A DNA stretch of 64,000 nucleotides from Wocania_A sp965224845 (GCA_965224845.1 CBDDAJ010000015.1:310001-374000); one strand, 5' to 3'; positions 51,240-60,610 are shown, counted from the stretch's first letter. A program made the numbers and translations. The notes: generated by a model not told the origin, from the letters alone.

Positions 51240-52112
51240 ATGACAAAGAATCACTTTTCCCGAATTATTGCCGGAACAATGACCTGGGGGAAATGGGGCA
51301 AGCAACTCTCTAAGAAAGAGATGGTTACCCTTATAAACAACTGTTTAGAAAGCAATATCACAACCTTTGACCATGCCGACATTTACGGTGCTTATACAAC
51401 TGAAAATGAATTTGGTAATGCTTTAGCTAGCAGTAATATTTTAAGAGAAAAAATTCAATTAATCAGTAAATGTGGTATTCAATACTTAGCTGAAAACAGA
51501 AATAACAAAGTAAAACATTATAATTACAGCAAAGACTACATTATTTGGTCTGTTGAAACCTCTTTAAAGCATTTAAAAACGGAGTATTTAGATGTATTAT
51601 TATTACACAGACCAAGCCCGCTAATGCAGCCCGAAATCATAGCAGAGGCTGTTTCAACATTAAAACAACAGGGGAAAATAAGAACCTTTGGCCTCTCTAA
51701 TTTTACGCCTTCGCAGGTCGATTTAATTTCTAAAAACACTAAGGTTTCTGTTAATCAAATTCAGTTTTCGTTAACACATCATAAGGGTATGCATGATGGC
51801 ACTCTAGACCAAATGATGCTTAAAAATATAACCCCTATGGCTTGGTCGCCTTTAGGTATTGCTTTTAAAGAAGACACAGAACAAACAAGACGCATACATA
51901 AGCAACTAGGTGAGCTCATGGGTAAATACAATGCAACCGAAGACCAGCTTTTATTAGCCTGGGTATTAAAACATCCGGCAAAAATTCATCCTGTTGTTGG
52001 TTCAACAAATAAAGAACGATTAAAAAATGCTGTTAAAGCAGCAGATATCAATTTAGAACTTGAAGACTGGTTTTTAATTTTAGTTGCCTGTCAAGGGCAT
52101 AAAGTTCCTTAA
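51240..52112 (+). CDS. Aldo/keto reductase (YdhF-like)
   Basis: 290 aa. The TIM-barrel signatures are RIIAGTMTWGKWG, TTFDHADIYGAYTTENEFGNAL (catalytic Asp/Tyr), KCGI (in place of the catalytic Lys region), VLLLHRPSPLMQPE with the catalytic His, RTFGLSNFTPSQVDL, VNQIQFSL, and a C-terminal NADPH-binding PVVGSTNKERLKNAV. It is a cytoplasmic NADPH oxidoreductase with unknown substrate. Divergent from moxR and followed 84 bp later by an SDR gene. Confidence 0.92.
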   Translation: MTKNHFSRIIAGTMTWGKWGKQLSKKEMVTLINNCLESNITTFDHADIYGAYTTENEFGNALASSNILREKIQLISKCGIQYLAENRNNKVKHYNYSKDYIIWSVETSLKHLKTEYLDVLLLHRPSPLMQPEIIAEAVSTLKQQGKIRTFGLSNFTPSQVDLISKNTKVSVNQIQFSLTHHKGMHDGTLDQMMLKNITPMAWSPLGIAFKEDTEQTRRIHKQLGELMGKYNATEDQLLLAWVLKHPAKIHPVVGSTNKERLKNAVKAADINLELEDWFLILVACQGHKVP

Positions 52113-52196
52113 ATTAGTTTAGGGTATTAAGCCATAATAAATCAGTTCCAAAAGAACACTTTTATGTAAATTATCTGTTTAAATGAATATATAAAG

Positions 52197-52961
52197 ATGA
52201 AAAACAAAACAGCTCTAATAACAGGAGCAACAAGTGGTATAGGTGAAGCTACTGCTTACGAATTTGCAAAACACGGTATTAATTTAGTGCTTTGCGGAAG
52301 GCGTTTAAAACGTTTAAACACCATACAAAAAGCTTTAGAACGCTTAACCAATGTGCATATATTAAATTTTGATGTGCGTGATAAAGATCAAACCTTAAAA
52401 GCCATCGAATCGCTTCCTGAAAATTTTAAAACTATTGATATTCTTATTAATAATGCTGGAAATGCTCATGGATTAGACCCCATACATACAGGAAATACAG
52501 ACGATTGGGACGCCATGATGGATATTAATGTAAAAGGATTGCTTTATGTAAGTAAGGCTATTATTCCGCAAATGACTAAAAGACAATCTGGACATATTAT
52601 AAATATTGGTTCGTCTGCAGGGAAAGAAGTTTATCCAAAAGGCAATGTGTACTGTGCCAGTAAACATGCAGTTTTAGCCATTACCGAAGGAATGCGTATC
52701 GATTTAAATCCGTTTGGAATTAAGGTTGGTTCTATAAACCCTGGTTTGGTAGAAACCGAGTTCTCTCAGGTGCGTTTTAAAGGGGATGCTATTGCCGATA
52801 ATGTATACAAAGGCTATAAGGCTTTACAAGCCAAAGATATAGCAGATATTATTTATTTTGCTGTATCGCGTCCGTCACATGTAAATATTGCCGATTTATT
52901 AGTATTTCCAACAGCACAGGCCAGCTCAACGCTAGTTAAGAAGTCTGATCAGATTGCTTAA
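52197..52961 (+). CDS. Short-chain dehydrogenase/reductase (YdfG-like)
   Basis: 254 aa. The nucleotide motif TGATSGIGEATAYEFA, NNAG motif (ILINNAGNAHGL) and the Ser-Tyr-Lys catalytic set (NIGSSAGKEVYPKGNVYCASKHAVLA) are complete. The RR following the second strand (LCGRRLKRL) suggests NADP(H). The closest type is the 3-hydroxy-acid dehydrogenase YdfG. The last codons and the stop form a 17-bp perfect hairpin. Confidence 0.93.
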   Translation: MKNKTALITGATSGIGEATAYEFAKHGINLVLCGRRLKRLNTIQKALERLTNVHILNFDVRDKDQTLKAIESLPENFKTIDILINNAGNAHGLDPIHTGNTDDWDAMMDINVKGLLYVSKAIIPQMTKRQSGHIINIGSSAGKEVYPKGNVYCASKHAVLAITEGMRIDLNPFGIKVGSINPGLVETEFSQVRFKGDAIADNVYKGYKALQAKDIADIIYFAVSRPSHVNIADLLVFPTAQASSTLVKKSDQIA

Positions 52962-52973
52962 CTAGCGTTGAGC
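52924..52973 (+). repeat. 17-bp perfect hairpin across the SDR stop codon
   Basis: GCTCAACGCTAGTTAAG (52924-52940) pairs exactly with CTTAACTAGCGTTGAGC (52957-52973). The 16-base loop contains the palindrome TCTGATCAGA, and the TAA stop (52959-52961) lies within the right arm. There is no immediate U-run, but CTTTTT follows about 10 bases later, so it may act as a terminator or mRNA 3' stabiliser. Confidence 0.7.
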
Positions 52974-53029
52974 ATTATCTGCTTTTTGTGATGATATTTA
53001 GGACATCATAATAAACACAACACTTAAAA

Positions 53030-54163
53030 ATGATTAATAAACGCTTACTTATAAAACACCTATTGGCTCACAACGATGAGAATAGTTTTTATGACAAAAA
53101 ACGTAAAATAGATATTAGTCATAAAGAAGGTAAAGCTAAATTTTTAAAGCACATTTGCGCCCTTTCAAATAGCAACCCAAAAAACAATTCGTACATCGTA
53201 ATTGGTGTTGAAGATGAAGACAATACTATTATTGGTGTTGATTTTTTTGATGACAGTAAAATTCAAAACCTTATCAATGCCTATTTAAGTCACCCACCTA
53301 TTGTACAATATGAAAACATCCCGTTTCCTCATTTACCAGACGATAAAGTAGTGGGTCTAGTAACCATAAGACCTACAGGTAAAATAACCTCGTTACGAAA
53401 AAACATTTGGAAATATTATGGCGGTTCAGTGTTTTTTAGAGATGGTAGTATGAGCATGCCTAAAGTGTTTGATATAGAAATAAAAGATATCAACTCTAAA
53501 ATTGTTGAAGCTATTGAAAACCATGCACAAAACAATATTGAGCATACTCTTGATGCCGTTTTTCATTTTATGAATACACGTAAAGACTATGATGCGCAAT
53601 ACAAGGTTTTTAAAGAATACTTTGTGGTTTGTTGGGCTGGTCAAAAAAAAGTGGTTAAAAACGAAACCTTTTACTCCAGAGTTGACATTGAGCTTATAAA
53701 TGAACAGGTTCGTTTGTTTTTTTCGGCTTTAGATGAAGTTTCTATTTTTATTAATGCGGATAGTTTTAAAATTATCGAATATGTAAATCTTGGGCTTCAA
53801 AACACCAATAAGTATTACCCGCTAGAAGAGACTATCATTCATTTTGAAAATAACGCCAATTATAATATTGAAACCAAGTTATTGTTTGTACCGCCTCAGT
53901 TTGACAAAAAAATATTACATCATATCTACAATTCTAACAATGCCATTTTAAAAAAATTAAAAAACGGAATGCCTTTTACAAAAAATGAAGAACAGGATTT
54001 AAAAAATTTACCTGTAACCTATTTAATTTGTTATCTCAATCTATTTCATGATGCTATTGATAAACTTAATGAAGCAAAGCCTTATTTAAAAAGTTATAGC
54101 AAAGAGTTGTATAGTCTATATAAAGAGTCGCTAAGGATTCTAAGAAAAGTAAAATATAGTTAA
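53030..54163 (+). CDS. AlbA_2/Schlafen-type ATP-binding domain protein
   Basis: 377 aa. The N-terminal domain (about 1-145) reads as an AlbA_2 divergent AAA-4/Schlafen-like fold (KFLKHICALSNSNPKNNSYIVIGVEDEDNTIIGVDFFDDSKIQNLINAYLSHPPIVQYENI, VVGLVTIRPTG, RDGSMSMPKVFDI). The C-terminal 230 residues are mostly helical and unrecognised. Such proteins bind nucleotides or nucleic acids; several are linked to transcription or phage defence, but nothing around it supports defence here. It stands alone, 68 bp after the SDR gene. Confidence 0.8.
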   Translation: MINKRLLIKHLLAHNDENSFYDKKRKIDISHKEGKAKFLKHICALSNSNPKNNSYIVIGVEDEDNTIIGVDFFDDSKIQNLINAYLSHPPIVQYENIPFPHLPDDKVVGLVTIRPTGKITSLRKNIWKYYGGSVFFRDGSMSMPKVFDIEIKDINSKIVEAIENHAQNNIEHTLDAVFHFMNTRKDYDAQYKVFKEYFVVCWAGQKKVVKNETFYSRVDIELINEQVRLFFSALDEVSIFINADSFKIIEYVNLGLQNTNKYYPLEETIIHFENNANYNIETKLLFVPPQFDKKILHHIYNSNNAILKKLKNGMPFTKNEEQDLKNLPVTYLICYLNLFHDAIDKLNEAKPYLKSYSKELYSLYKESLRILRKVKYS

Positions 54164-54264
54164 CGCTTTGTTGATAACATTAATATTAAATTAACTTTCA
54201 ACTATTGCATAACATATTAATTATAAACATTTTTGCACTGCTATTAATCTTTTTATTAGATATG

Positions 54265-54307
54265 AACCTTGTTTCTACCAGTGTATTTCTGGATTTGAGG
54301 CAAGGTT
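54265..54307 (+). terminator. Structured element, possible first terminator
   Basis: AACCTTG (54265-54271) pairs with CAAGGTT (54301-54307), with an inner CCAG/CTGG pairing, followed by TTTTT. It lies between the AlbA_2 gene and the strong terminator below. Confidence 0.4.
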
Positions 54308-54314
54308 TTTTCAC

Positions 54315-54347
54315 AAAAAAGCCACATCTTTCGATGTGGCTTTTTTT
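54315..54347. terminator. Bidirectional terminator
   Basis: AAAAAAGCCACATC (54315-54328), loop TTTC, GATGTGGCTTTTTT (54333-54346). It serves the AlbA_2-type gene and the convergent aldehyde dehydrogenase gene. Confidence 0.88.
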
Positions 54348-54363
54348 ATTTTATATTTCTTTC

Positions 54364-55917
54364 TTAAAGATCGAACTTAATCCCTTGAGCTAATGGCAAC
54401 TCATCAGAATAATTAATAGTATTCGTTTGGCGTCTCATGTATACTTTCCAAGCATCAGATCCAGACTCACGCCCACCACCTGTTTCTTTTTCTCCACCAA
54501 AAGCACCACCAATTTCAGCCCCAGAGGTTCCAATATTTACGTTGGCAATACCACAATCTGATCCAGCGTATGATAGGAATTTCTCAGCTTCTTTCATTTC
54601 GTTTGTCATAATTGCAGACGATAGGCCTTGTGCAACGCCATTTTGTTTGTCAATGGCATTTTCTATCCCTCCAGAATATTTCATTAGATATAAAATAGGT
54701 GCAAACGTTTCATGTTGCACAATATCAAAATGATTTTCGGCTTCAATAATAGCTGGTTTTACGTAACACCCGCTTTCGTAGCCCTCGCCTTCTAAAACAC
54801 CACCTTCAACTAGTACGTTTCCGCCTTCGGCTTTTGCTTTTTCAATAGCAGATAAATAGGTGTTTACGGCATCTTTATCGATTAAAGGCCCTATATGATT
54901 TTTTTCATCTAAAGGGTTGCCAATAGTTAATTGACCATAAGCCCCAACAATGGCATCTTTTACTTTATCATAAACAGATTCGTGAATAATTAATCGTCTT
55001 GTAGACGTACAACGCTGTCCACAAGTTCCAACAGCTCCAAATACTGCTCCGGGAACTACCACTTTTAAATCTGCAGAAGGTGTAATGATAATAGCATTGT
55101 TTCCTCCTAACTCTAATAAGGATTTCCCAAAACGTTCAGCTACAGTTGCTCCTACAATTCTACCCATTCTAGTTGATCCTGTAGCAGATACTAGAGGAAT
55201 TCTAGAATCTGTAGTCATAAATTCACCTACTTTGTAATCGCCGTTAATGATACAAGAAATCCCTTCTGGTAAATTGTTTTCTTTTAAAACCGCTGCTATA
55301 ATATTCTGACAAGCAACTGCACATAAAGGCGCTTTTTCTGAAGCTTTCCAAACGCATACATCACCACAAATCCATGCTAAAGCTGTGTTCCATGCCCATA
55401 CTGCAACCGGAAAGTTAAAAGCAGAGATAATTCCAACAATGCCAATAGGATGCCATTGTTCTCTCATAACGTGTCCCGGACGTTCAGATGGAATCGTTTG
55501 CCCGTTTAACTGTCTGGATAATCCAACAGCAAAATCACAGATGTCTATCATTTCTTGAACCTCACCATAACCTTCTTGCAAAGATTTACCCATTTCATAA
55601 GACACCAATTTACCTAATGGTTCTTTTAAATCTCTTAATTTGTTTCCAAATTGACGTACAATTTCTCCACGCTGAGGAGCAGGTACATCTCTCCAGGATG
55701 TAAATGCCTTTGTGGCTGCATCCATCACCTTATCATAATCGGCTCTCGTAGTTGTTTTTACTTTACCAATTAAATTGCCATCTACTGGAGAATAACTTTC
55801 AATTAAATCGCCATTTGAAAACCATTTAGTCCCTGTAGAGGTTCCCTCATTTATCGCATTAACACCTAATTGTTTTAAAGCGTCTTTTATTCCGAAATCG
55901 ACAGCAATTGCTTCCAT
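54364..55917 (-). CDS. Aldehyde dehydrogenase, ALDH7/antiquitin (aminoadipate-semialdehyde) type
   Basis: 517 aa. The ALDH7 signatures are REQWHPIGIVGIISAFNFPVAVWAWNTALAWICGDVCVWKASEKAPL, catalytic Glu in LLELGGNNAII, catalytic Cys in GAVGTCGQRCTSTRRL, and a glycine-rich GAEIGGAFGGEKETGGGRESGSDAWKVYMRRQT. ALDH7 enzymes oxidise alpha-aminoadipic semialdehyde in lysine degradation using NAD. No other lysine gene is adjacent, so the physiological substrate remains inference. Confidence 0.92.
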   Translation of the reverse strand: MEAIAVDFGIKDALKQLGVNAINEGTSTGTKWFSNGDLIESYSPVDGNLIGKVKTTTRADYDKVMDAATKAFTSWRDVPAPQRGEIVRQFGNKLRDLKEPLGKLVSYEMGKSLQEGYGEVQEMIDICDFAVGLSRQLNGQTIPSERPGHVMREQWHPIGIVGIISAFNFPVAVWAWNTALAWICGDVCVWKASEKAPLCAVACQNIIAAVLKENNLPEGISCIINGDYKVGEFMTTDSRIPLVSATGSTRMGRIVGATVAERFGKSLLELGGNNAIIITPSADLKVVVPGAVFGAVGTCGQRCTSTRRLIIHESVYDKVKDAIVGAYGQLTIGNPLDEKNHIGPLIDKDAVNTYLSAIEKAKAEGGNVLVEGGVLEGEGYESGCYVKPAIIEAENHFDIVQHETFAPILYLMKYSGGIENAIDKQNGVAQGLSSAIMTNEMKEAEKFLSYAGSDCGIANVNIGTSGAEIGGAFGGEKETGGGRESGSDAWKVYMRRQTNTINYSDELPLAQGIKFDL

Positions 55918-56197
55918 ATATATTTAAATTTTATCAATTATTGAATTTTCATGCAAAGATATTAATAATAACACATTATTTATAGTAATATATACTAAGA
56001 AATCTTACGGTAAATATTTTTTGCTGCAAAGCGACTCAAATTAAAAAACATATATCCTTGAGGTATAGCCTCAATGGCTGCTTCATTTCATTTTAAAATA
56101 ACACAAGCGAAGAAGAGTCATTAAATATGTCCTTTTAAAGCGGGGATTGTATAACAGATGTCTCAATTACATTTTTAGACTAAAAAATATTCTAAAA
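55918..56197. other. Intergenic region, nothing recognised
   Basis: 280 AT-rich bases between two same-strand genes. No gene, strong hairpin or TAnnTTTG box facing the ALDH gene was found. Confidence 0.35.
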
Positions 56198-58516
56198 TTA
56201 ATTCTTTATAATTTTTTTAGTAAAAAATTGATGCCCTTCTACAAATGCTTTTAATATATAGATCCCTTTTGGTAAATCGATCATGTTAATGAGCTCAACA
56301 TCACCTATAGATTTTTTAACAAGTTCACCTGTTCTATCATCAAATATATATGCCTTGGTAACCGCAAAAGGGCCCTTTATTTTAATATAACCCGAAGTTG
56401 GATTTGGATACACAGATATTTTAGACTCATCAAAAATTGGAGTACTTAATGTTATACCCGTAAGCTCAGCAGACCAATCATCAAAGAAGATGGTTCTATT
56501 TCTATTTTTACCTAATAAAACCCTAACTTCAACAGACTCTGTTGCATCATTACCAATATCTGAACTTGATACATAAAACGTTTGTTTTGCATAAACACTA
56601 CTGGCTGTAATTTCTGGAGAGGTGAATTTTTTAACAGACCCAGAGTCATAATTCACTTTAACTTGAATTTTGTACTTAAATTCATTTGGTGATTTAGTAT
56701 GAGTAGAAACCTTAATATTACCCCCAGCAAAATTGTCGTAATAAGGCGTATTAATTAATCGCACGTCCCCAAATCCACCGCCATTAGTAACAGTTATTTT
56801 TGCTGCAACTTCGCCAGTTCTGGCATCTAAAGAACCTGCATCTTCTATCATTGCGCTTTGTGGAGAATCGAAATCTAAAAACCAATCTAAATCGTACCAA
56901 CACTCGTGTCCATAATTATAAACAATATCTTTACTTTTTGGTGTAGCACAGCCAAAGTCTGGCTGAATATTAGATTTTGTAATAGAATTCATTTTATCAT
57001 ACAATGCTTTATTTGTACTTAGGTGTCTAGAGTTTGTAACTCTATGTCTTATGCCAGCATCACTTCTGTATTTAAATAAAGCTGTTTTTAATTCCTTTAA
57101 TTTTGCAGGATTAGATTTACTTAAATCTGTAGTTTCTCCAGGATCTGTAACCACATTATACAATTCAAAAACATTATTGTATTTGAATTCTAACAGTTTA
57201 AAATCTCCTTTTCTTATGGCGGCCATACTAACATTTCCCGTACCATTACTAGAAAAATTAAAGTCCCAAATAATGGGATTTTTTCTTGAGTAAGTAGCAT
57301 CACCACCATTTGCCGGAGTTAACAGTAAATCTTTAAAACTCTCACCGTCTAAATGTTGCTTTGGCAATAAATCTATCCCAGCAATTTCTAACATTGTAGG
57401 AAAAAAATCGGTTCCCACTATTGGCTCATTCTCTACTGCATTAGTTCTGTATCCTGGTCCGTATACTATCAGTGGTAATCTAATACCGCCTTCATATAAC
57501 CATGTTTTACCACCGCGGAATGGCCTGCTAGAAGTCGATAATTTTCTATTTCCATTAATTTTAGTTGTTGACAAACCACCATTATCTGATGTAAAAATTA
57601 TAACAGTATTATCAGCAATACCTTCTGAAACTAATTTAGCACGGATAGAACCTAAACTTTCATCAATACTTTTAATCATAGCTGCATAAGTAGCATTGTC
57701 TTGGCGTAATTTAGTTTTTGCCGTTAAATCATTTTCAAATTCAGGCACGCTATATTTTTTCTTGTCAATCTTATTCTGAAAATAAGTAACATCATCATGT
57801 ATTCCATCGGTATCATTAAGGGGCACTGGTCTTGCTTCTAAAGGTGTATGGACTCCATAATGAGAAACCATTGCTAAAAACGGTTGTTTACGAGCTGATG
57901 TTATATGTGTGCCAATAAAATGGTTTGTTAATGCGGTAATTCTATCGGTTAAATAATCTCCAGGAGAACCACCATTACTAATTCCCGGCATTTCATTTCC
58001 ATACGGATGGTAATACGTTTCTGGTGCTCCTATACCACTTCCTCCTAAATTAATATCGAAACCAAAATCGTCTGGTTCATGATCAGTATCATGTCCTAAA
58101 TGCCATTTACCAATAAAAAACGTTTTGTAGCCTTTATTTTTTAATGCCTGTGCAAAAGTTATTTCTGCATAACCATTTACATTTTTATCTGATGCTAAAT
58201 ACATCCCATTAGAAACCGAAGGCCTAGACTCAAATTTACCAGTCATTATAGAAGTTCTGGAAGCCGTACATCTGGGTGCTGCTTCATAGCCATGTGTAAA
58301 TAAAATGCCCTCTGAAGCCAATGCATCTATATTTGGCGTTTCGTAAATATCTTGTCCATCAACAAGTAAATCATTATAAACAGATAAATCGTAGTAACCT
58401 AAATCGTCTACAATAAAAAAAATGATGTTAGGGCTATCTTTCGTTGTAACTTGAGAAAATGCCGTCAAAGCCAGCATCAACAGAGCAATTGTAATGGTGT
58501 TTTTAAATACTTTCAT
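56198..58516 (-). CDS. Type I sulfatase secreted by T9SS
   Basis: 772 aa. A signal peptide (ITIALLMLALTAFSQ) is followed by a sulfatase domain (about 27-500) with the metal-binding NIIFFIVDDLGYYD, the formylglycine site Cys83 (RCTASRTSIMTG), KWHLGH and FTSDNGG. An immunoglobulin-like or carbohydrate-binding region of about 150 residues follows, and a T9SS type A sorting domain ends it (ISVYPNPTSGYIKIKG...GIYILKAFVEG). It should remove sulfate esters from polysaccharides outside the cell. No glycoside hydrolase or SusC/D pair lies near, so it is not part of a visible PUL. Cys83 needs a formylglycine-generating system encoded elsewhere. Confidence 0.93.
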   Translation of the reverse strand: MKVFKNTITIALLMLALTAFSQVTTKDSPNIIFFIVDDLGYYDLSVYNDLLVDGQDIYETPNIDALASEGILFTHGYEAAPRCTASRTSIMTGKFESRPSVSNGMYLASDKNVNGYAEITFAQALKNKGYKTFFIGKWHLGHDTDHEPDDFGFDINLGGSGIGAPETYYHPYGNEMPGISNGGSPGDYLTDRITALTNHFIGTHITSARKQPFLAMVSHYGVHTPLEARPVPLNDTDGIHDDVTYFQNKIDKKKYSVPEFENDLTAKTKLRQDNATYAAMIKSIDESLGSIRAKLVSEGIADNTVIIFTSDNGGLSTTKINGNRKLSTSSRPFRGGKTWLYEGGIRLPLIVYGPGYRTNAVENEPIVGTDFFPTMLEIAGIDLLPKQHLDGESFKDLLLTPANGGDATYSRKNPIIWDFNFSSNGTGNVSMAAIRKGDFKLLEFKYNNVFELYNVVTDPGETTDLSKSNPAKLKELKTALFKYRSDAGIRHRVTNSRHLSTNKALYDKMNSITKSNIQPDFGCATPKSKDIVYNYGHECWYDLDWFLDFDSPQSAMIEDAGSLDARTGEVAAKITVTNGGGFGDVRLINTPYYDNFAGGNIKVSTHTKSPNEFKYKIQVKVNYDSGSVKKFTSPEITASSVYAKQTFYVSSSDIGNDATESVEVRVLLGKNRNRTIFFDDWSAELTGITLSTPIFDESKISVYPNPTSGYIKIKGPFAVTKAYIFDDRTGELVKKSIGDVELINMIDLPKGIYILKAFVEGHQFFTKKIIKN

Positions 58517-58680
58517 TTTAATATAAATTTGGGATATGCAAATTATAAAAAAAAATGGCTGAAAAATAAAGTAAGAAAAACTTTAACATAAAGTTAATCT
58601 ATTTAATACAAAATTAATGTCCTAATAAATATTTTATAAATTTTAAAAGTTGTATTTTTAATTCTATTAAAAACGTAACT

Positions 58681-59757
58681 ATGAAATCTGTTTTAAGCTT
58701 TTTCTTCTTCTTTTTGTTAATATTTGCTTGTGATAAATCTAAACCTAATAGCCATTCCAAAGGCCTTGTAAAATCTCATATCAAAAAAAACGATACTAAA
58801 ACAAATCATTTTGCTATTGTTATTCACGGTGGTGCCGGAACTATTTTAAAAAAAAATATGTCTGCTGAAATGGAAACCGCTTATAAACAAAAGTTAGAAG
58901 AGGCTATTAGGGTGGGTTATAAAATTTTAAAAAATGGAGGGACTAGTTTAGATGCTGTAACAAAAACTATAAATGTTATGGAGGATTCTCCATTATTTAA
59001 TGCAGGTAAAGGCGCCGTTTTTACTCATGAAGGAACTAATGAGCATGATGCGTCTATTATGGACGGAAAAACCTTAAATGCCGGAGCTTCAGCTGGAACC
59101 ACCACAGTTAAGAATCCTATTGATTTAGCCAAAACTATTATGGAAAAATCACCGCACGTTATGCTATCAGGAAAAGGTGCCAATACTTTTGCAAAAGAAC
59201 AAGGATTACAAATTGTTGATCCTCATTATTTTTATACTGAAAGGCGTTATAAATCACTTCAAAACATAAAAGGAAAACAAAAAACAGAATTAGATCATGA
59301 TACTAAAGTTTCATTTTATGACAGCGACATTAAAAACTCAAAATTTGGAACTGTAGGTTGTGCAGCATTAGACAAAAATGGCAATTTAGCTGCTGGAACC
59401 TCAACAGGAGGAATGACCAATAAACGTTGGGGGCGTATAGGCGACTCTCCAATTATAGGGGCTGGCACCTATGCTAATAATAATACCTGTGCAGTATCCA
59501 GTACAGGTTGGGGCGAATATTTTATTCGCGGCATGGTCGCTTATGATATTTCGGCCTTAATGGAGTATCAAAATTTAAGCTTAAAAGAAGCTGCTCAGGA
59601 AGTGATTCAAAATAAATTAACCACCCTTGGCGGTACTGGTGGTATTGTTGCCATTGATAAAAACGGAAATATGGTAGCCGAATTTAATACTGCTGGTATG
59701 TATCGTGCAACCATAGACGAAAAAGGCGAATTATCTATTGGGATTTATAAAAATTAG
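58681..59757 (+). CDS. Isoaspartyl peptidase/L-asparaginase (Ntn hydrolase)
   Basis: 358 aa, lipoprotein-like N-terminus (FFLLIFAC). The plant-type asparaginase family is shown by FAIVIHGGAGTI, NGGTSLDAVTKTINVMEDSPLFNAGKGAVFTHEGTNEHDASIMDG, and the autocleavage site Gly223-Thr224 (KFGTVGCAALDKNGNLAAGTSTGGMTNKRWGRIGDSPIIGAGTYA). Thr224 becomes the nucleophile after self-cleavage. It hydrolyses beta-aspartyl dipeptides and asparagine, here in the envelope. Its stop overlaps the convergent CAP gene by 4 bp. Confidence 0.93.
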   Translation: MKSVLSFFFFFLLIFACDKSKPNSHSKGLVKSHIKKNDTKTNHFAIVIHGGAGTILKKNMSAEMETAYKQKLEEAIRVGYKILKNGGTSLDAVTKTINVMEDSPLFNAGKGAVFTHEGTNEHDASIMDGKTLNAGASAGTTTVKNPIDLAKTIMEKSPHVMLSGKGANTFAKEQGLQIVDPHYFYTERRYKSLQNIKGKQKTELDHDTKVSFYDSDIKNSKFGTVGCAALDKNGNLAAGTSTGGMTNKRWGRIGDSPIIGAGTYANNNTCAVSSTGWGEYFIRGMVAYDISALMEYQNLSLKEAAQEVIQNKLTTLGGTGGIVAIDKNGNMVAEFNTAGMYRATIDEKGELSIGIYKN

Positions 59758-60260
59758 GTGTTATTAGCTTCTGTTGTTTTCTTTAGAAAAATTTGTGTAA
59801 AATAATATACACCCGAATTATTTTTTATTGCACTAATCCCTATATGCGTAAAATCGCCCTCAATATTTGCACGATGTCCACTACTGTTTATCCATGCCTC
59901 CATAACATCTTTTGCTGATTGTTGACCATAAGCAACATTTTCTCCTGTTCTGGACGCTTTTTCTTCATCAAACAATCGGTCTGATCTTTCATCAAAATAA
60001 TCATGACTAATATCGTTTTGAGCAATCATATAATGCGTATGCTCTTCTGCTAACTCTGTTGCTAAAGTGTTTATTGCTAATGGTGCTTTGCCAATACTCA
60101 CTCTGTGAGTATTTACTAGTTGAAATATTTCTTCTTCAATAGCAAGTGCTTCTAGTTTTTCAGTGGCTTCAAGCGAATCATCTTTTGAACATGAAACAGT
60201 ACATGTTAATACAACAAAACATGATAAAATTAACCAGGGCTTTAAATAGTAGGTTTTCAT
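59754..60260 (-). CDS. CAP (SCP/YkwD-like) domain lipoprotein
   Basis: 168 aa. The lipobox CTVSCSKDD is followed by a CAP domain: VNTHRVSIGKAPLAINTLATELAEEHTHYMIAQNDISHDYFDER, TGENVAYGQQSAKDVMEAWINSSGHRANIEGDFTHIGIS, YYFTQIF. Bacterial CAP proteins are extracytoplasmic and of mostly unknown function. The conserved His and Glu positions are present. Confidence 0.9.
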   Translation of the reverse strand: MKTYYLKPWLILSCFVVLTCTVSCSKDDSLEATEKLEALAIEEEIFQLVNTHRVSIGKAPLAINTLATELAEEHTHYMIAQNDISHDYFDERSDRLFDEEKASRTGENVAYGQQSAKDVMEAWINSSGHRANIEGDFTHIGISAIKNNSGVYYFTQIFLKKTTEANNT

Positions 60261-60395
60261 AAGTATATCATTTGGGGTATTCGAATATACGCTTGTTTTT
60301 GATTAATTGGTTTATATCTGTAAAAATTCTAGTAATTATGTCTTAAAAGAAGACGTTCATCGAGATTTTTATTTAATTTTAAAAAAAGAATGCTT

Positions 60396-60422
60396 AAAAC
60401 GTTAAGACTTATTTAACGTTTT
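60396..60422. repeat. Hairpin AAAACGTTAA/TTAACGTTTT
   Basis: Perfect 10-bp stem with a 7-base loop in a divergent promoter region, ending in TTTTT. It may be an operator or the terminator of a small transcript. Confidence 0.5.
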
Positions 60423-60517
60423 TAAAAAATCTAAATATCAAAATTTGAACGTAACTTCATTAACAAGAAACATCGTATGTAAAAAATATCTTTATCCTAC
60501 AAGAGTTATTTCGATGT

Positions 60518-60525
60518 TACATTTG
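60518..60525 (+). promoter_or_regulatory. -7 box for alpha-2-macroglobulin gene
   Basis: TACATTTG fits TAnnTTTG, 86 bases before the ATG at 60611. No clear -33 element. Confidence 0.35.
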
Positions 60526-60610
60526 ACAGATAAAATCAATAGAAATCTACAAATGAAACTGCCTACGCTTTCTTTTTTACCCGTTCATTTTCATTTAAAT
60601 CCTTCAATCT

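Larger units (their letters stand above)
60261..60610. other. Divergent intergenic region with a hairpin
   Basis: 350 bases between the CAP gene (minus) and the alpha-2-macroglobulin gene (plus). It contains the 10-bp hairpin at 60396-60422 and a -7 box at 60518-60525. The short open frame 60445-60669 crosses the real start of the macroglobulin gene in another frame and is not credible. Confidence 0.45.

Noticed and set aside
53030..54163. Part of a phage-defence island
   Set aside because: The AlbA_2/Schlafen-type domain alone is not enough; neighbours are ordinary metabolic genes and no other defence gene, integrase or repeat boundary is present.
54205..54393. 62-codon plus-strand ORF
   Set aside because: It runs through two terminator-like hairpins and into the antisense of the aldehyde dehydrogenase gene.
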